Source: Planctomycetaceae bacterium
GTDB taxonomy: Bacteria > Planctomycetota > Phycisphaerae > Phycisphaerales > SM1A02
DNA: 8,068 bases
Reading direction: 5' to 3'
NCBI GenBank assembly: GCA_027488265.1
Contig: JAIYCA010000061.1
Location: forward strand, 1-8,068
In this document: positions 6,163-8,068 of the stretch, piece after piece
How the letters are laid out: the number at the start of each line of letters is the position of its first letter
How positions within the stretch are numbered: the first letter of the stretch is position 1
Program-made: the position numbers and the translations under genes
Notes under the pieces: generated by a model
What the model saw: the letters and a program-made list of their open reading frames with translations, nothing else
What the model was told of the DNA's origin: nothing
The model's database searches: none

Positions 6163-7719
6163 TCACGGATCAACCATCGACCATGCGGGGCCTGCGTTGC
6201 GAATGAACCCCGACGTTGTCCGCGTCAGACCATTCATCAGCCAACCGTGTACGTCGCCGTTCAGCGAGTTGCGCCAGACGACATCGCGTCGTCCGTCGCC
6301 GTTGAGATCGCGGAGTGTTTCGACGCGCCACTGCGGCGCGATGTACGAATGTATGGTCGCCGAGCCAGTCCGTGTCGCGCCGTTCATCAGCCAACCTGCC
6401 ACGGAGCCCGAGGTATGACGCCACACGATGTCGGCTTTCGAATCGGCGTCGAGATCACCGATCGCGCCAACAGTCCACGCAAGCGGAATGTTCTGGTTGA
6501 TCCCCGAAACGGTGCCTTGCGAACGAATCGAAAGACCATCGAGCAGCCACATGCGCGGCGAGCCCGCCGATGTGCGCCAGAGAATGTCGCGCAATCCGTC
6601 GCCGTCAAAGTCGCCCAAACCCTGCGCGACCAAACCGCTCGAGTTTCCGAGCGAACCAACGGCGAGGCGCATCGGCCCATCCATCAGCCACGCTTCTACA
6701 GCTCCAGTCGACGTGTCGCGCAAGATGATGTCGCCGCGCGCGTCGCCAGAAATGTCGCCGATACCGACGACGGTCCAGTTCGAACCAAGCGGCCCTGAAA
6801 CCTGCTCTTCTTGCATGAGCGTGGCGTTTTCGAGAAGCCAAGTGTGCAAGCGTCCGGTGTTGACATCGCGCCAAAGGATGTCGGCGGTGCCGTTGCCATC
6901 GAGATCGCCGGTCGCTTCGCAGCGCCAACCGGAAGGCAGTTGACCGCCCAAGTTGACACCCGCCTTGCGCGTGAGACCTTGCATCAGCCACGTTGCGACC
7001 AAGCGCGAGTTCGGATTGACGAAGATAACGTCGCTGCACACATCGTTGTCGATCTTGTCATCGACGTACGGCGCACCGAGTCCGGATCCGTAGTAGAAGT
7101 TCTTCGAGTGCGACGCGAAATCAAGCGCGCCGCTGTTCGCGTAGCCAATGGTCGCCGCGAACTCGAGTCGCAGGCCCGGCTGATAGTCGGCCGCGCTCAC
7201 AACGAATTGACCGAGGAAGACGCGATGCTCCACGCCCGCGAGTCCGTAGGAATTGGTCGGGGGAAGGTTGTACCAACCTGCACTTTGAATCGAGGAGTTC
7301 GTCGTGAATGTCGCGTCGTCGAAGTCCGGGTCGGCGACGGTGCCGTTGAGGAAGTCGCCTTGGCGCGCACCAATAGTGATGTAGGTATCGAAAACCCACT
7401 GTTCGCCTGGCGGAAGAAATCCCATCGGCAGCATGCTCGCGGGGTACTCCTCGATCGGATCGCTCGCTTGCAAGAACTGCACTTTCGATCCAGGGAATCC
7501 CGCTCGTCCGACGGCAGCCTGCACATCGAAGATGTTGAGCAGTCGGTCGGTTGAATCATCGAACAGCGCATACACCTCAAGCACGTGGTAGGTGTCGAGA
7601 TCGCCCTCAACCACCGACGACGTACTTGCAAAGCCGAGGAAATCGGCTTGCGAACTTTGAGCGATCGCGCCAGAGAGCGCGAGTGAAAGAATCGTTGCGG
7701 TGGTGACGTGGCCGCGCAT
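6163..7719 (-). CDS. Secreted FG-GAP/VCBS-repeat beta-propeller protein
   Basis: A 518-residue predicted exported protein of unknown role. Residues 1-20 look like a signal peptide (TTATILSLALSGAIA, likely cleavage near AIA-QS). Residues about 25-225 form a domain I cannot name, with the stretch YHVLEVYALFDDSTDRLLNIFD (44-65), a style I associate with planctomycete secreted proteins. From about 225 to the end is a repeat array with a period near 50 residues: five calcium-loop motifs (D272-D280, D322-D330, D370-D378, D422-D430, D471-D479) and six WLM/WLL motifs near 244, 294, 344, 391, 443 and 493. Such FG-GAP repeats fold as beta-propeller blades and often bind ligands or partners outside the cell. 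There is no C-terminal anchor or sorting signal. GGAAGGAAG at 7730-7738 (minus strand) precedes the ATG by 10 nt. No functional link to the adjacent transporter is evident. Confidence 0.87.
   Translation of the reverse strand: MRGHVTTATILSLALSGAIAQSSQADFLGFASTSSVVEGDLDTYHVLEVYALFDDSTDRLLNIFDVQAAVGRAGFPGSKVQFLQASDPIEEYPASMLPMGFLPPGEQWVFDTYITIGARQGDFLNGTVADPDFDDATFTTNSSIQSAGWYNLPPTNSYGLAGVEHRVFLGQFVVSAADYQPGLRLEFAATIGYANSGALDFASHSKNFYYGSGLGAPYVDDKIDNDVCSDVIFVNPNSRLVATWLMQGLTRKAGVNLGGQLPSGWRCEATGDLDGNGTADILWRDVNTGRLHTWLLENATLMQEEQVSGPLGSNWTVVGIGDISGDARGDIILRDTSTGAVEAWLMDGPMRLAVGSLGNSSGLVAQGLGDFDGDGLRDILWRTSAGSPRMWLLDGLSIRSQGTVSGINQNIPLAWTVGAIGDLDADSKADIVWRHTSGSVAGWLMNGATRTGSATIHSYIAPQWRVETLRDLNGDGRRDVVWRNSLNGDVHGWLMNGLTRTTSGFIRNAGPAWSMVDP
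6166..7050 (-). repeat. Six-unit FG-GAP repeat array, about 150 bp per unit
   Basis: The DNA encodes repeats of the form W.V..(I/L)GDLDGDG..DI(L/V)WR...G....WLMNG. Successive WLM/WLL motifs are spaced 50, 50, 47, 52 and 50 residues apart. Divergence at the DNA level is considerable, but short identical stretches such as CATCAGCCA recur on the plus strand near 6235, 6387, 6684 and 6982. The units are in frame throughout, with no sign of recent expansion. Confidence 0.85.
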
Positions 7720-7729
7720 AGGACGAGGG

Positions 7730-7738
7730 CTTCCTTCC
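7730..7738 (-). promoter_or_regulatory. Shine-Dalgarno candidate for the FG-GAP protein gene
   Basis: On the minus strand GGAAGGAAG lies 10 nt before the ATG at 7719, slightly far but the best purine-rich match nearby, and it supports this start. In the rest of the 7720-7878 leader I see no convincing -10/-35 pair and no gene, only a short GCTGC/GCAGC hairpin at 7741-7756. Confidence 0.5.
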
Positions 7739-7878
7739 GTGCTGCGAAAGTGCAGCTGTGGAAGCCATCGGCGGTGTGCGCGCAGCGATTGATGCAGACT
7801 GCGCGGTCTATGCGCATTCGTCCACGGGAAGGCACCCCATGACGCCCGTATGCTCTATGCAGACGGGACCGATATGAA

Positions 7879-7904
7879 CAGCGCCTCGGAAGTCCGAGGC
7901 GCTG
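7879..7904 (-). terminator. GC-rich hairpin, probable terminator of the PepSY-like gene
   Basis: A perfect 11-bp stem (7879-7889 pairs with 7894-7904) closes a 4-nt loop. It starts 37 nt past the stop codon of the minus-strand PepSY-like gene and separates it from the FG-GAP protein gene. The bases after it on the minus strand (TTCATATC) hold no real T-run, so if it terminates transcription it does so mostly by stem strength or with a factor. No plus-strand gene lies upstream, so a plus-strand role is unlikely. Confidence 0.6.
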
Positions 7905-7941
7905 CGCGTGGGTGCAGTTTTGACCAGTCTTTCGGCGTGCG

Positions 7942-8068
7942 TTAGTCCGCGGAAACCGCGATCTCTTGCACCTGTCCGGTCGAAGAAACGATTTCGACCT
8001 TCCATTCTGGTCCGCTGTCTTCGCTCTCAAGTTCAACCGAGTGCGCGGACCACCCTGGACGCGACGAG
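7942..8068 (-). CDS. PepSY-like domain protein, C-terminal fragment (5' end outside window)
   Basis: On the minus strand a frame is open from 8067 to the TAA at 7942-7944, giving 41 residues with no start codon inside it; the gene runs off the window edge. The visible end reads GPEWKVEIVSSTGQVQEIAVSAD. A Trp followed by a short beta strand, a turn with TGQ and a second strand ending the chain matches the C-terminal half of PepSY domains (pattern W.VEI....G...E..V.), which are small periplasmic or extracytoplasmic domains often linked to peptidase inhibition. The upstream residues are acidic and polar. A strong hairpin follows the stop, as expected for a gene end. With so little of the protein visible, the family call is tentative, although the reading frame itself is well supported. 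Confidence 0.6.
   Translation of the reverse strand, partial: SSRPGWSAHSVELESEDSGPEWKVEIVSSTGQVQEIAVSAD

Noticed and set aside
6001..7554. Two long plus-strand open frames (265 and 247 codons) opposite the FG-GAP protein gene
   Set aside because: They mirror the codon bias and the repeats of the minus-strand gene, run into the permease start region, and show no motifs of their own.
7805..7860. Short minus-strand reading frames in the leader of the FG-GAP gene as a leader peptide
   Set aside because: No ribosome binding site and no composition typical of a regulatory peptide; chance open frames are common at this length.

Overview
The window is a dense, GC-rich bacterial segment that looks like part of a cell-surface polysaccharide locus followed by an unrelated secreted-protein gene. 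The style of the secreted protein (signal peptide, an N-terminal domain with a VYALFDD-type motif, then FG-GAP repeats of the DILWR...WLMNG kind) and the mix of sulfotransferase and glycan genes suggest a planctomycete, perhaps Phycisphaerae. That placement is a guess from protein style; there is no rRNA or other marker gene.

Layout. Plus strand, 1-2313: the 3' end of a GT4 glycosyltransferase, an FkbM-type methyltransferase with a coiled-coil N-terminus, and a GT2 glycosyltransferase. They are packed head to tail (2 nt gap, then a short overlap containing a 15-bp tandem repeat). Minus strand, 6038 down to 2264: a compact four-gene operon in the order ABC-2 permease (Wzm-like), ABC ATPase with a C-terminal Wzt domain, a small class I methyltransferase, and a PAPS-type sulfotransferase. 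Its junctions are an 11-nt overlap, a 9-nt gap and a 27-nt gap. The two blocks converge and overlap tail to tail by 50 bp, with no terminator between them. Minus strand, 7719 to 6163: a secreted FG-GAP/VCBS beta-propeller protein. Minus strand, 8068 to 7942: the last 41 codons of a PepSY-like protein, followed by a strong GC-rich hairpin.

How the genes fit together. The plus-strand enzymes would build and modify a lipid-linked glycan in the cytoplasm, and the Wzm/Wzt pair would export it. In known Wzt systems the C-terminal domain recognises a modified chain end. Here two candidate modifying enzymes (methyltransferase and sulfotransferase) lie directly behind the transporter, and a coiled-coil methyltransferase lies on the facing strand. 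A methylated or sulfated export signal is therefore a reasonable, untested hypothesis. I see no tRNA, rRNA, CRISPR array, insertion sequence or phage gene. I also see no clearly new type of system; the novelty, if any, lies in how known families are combined.
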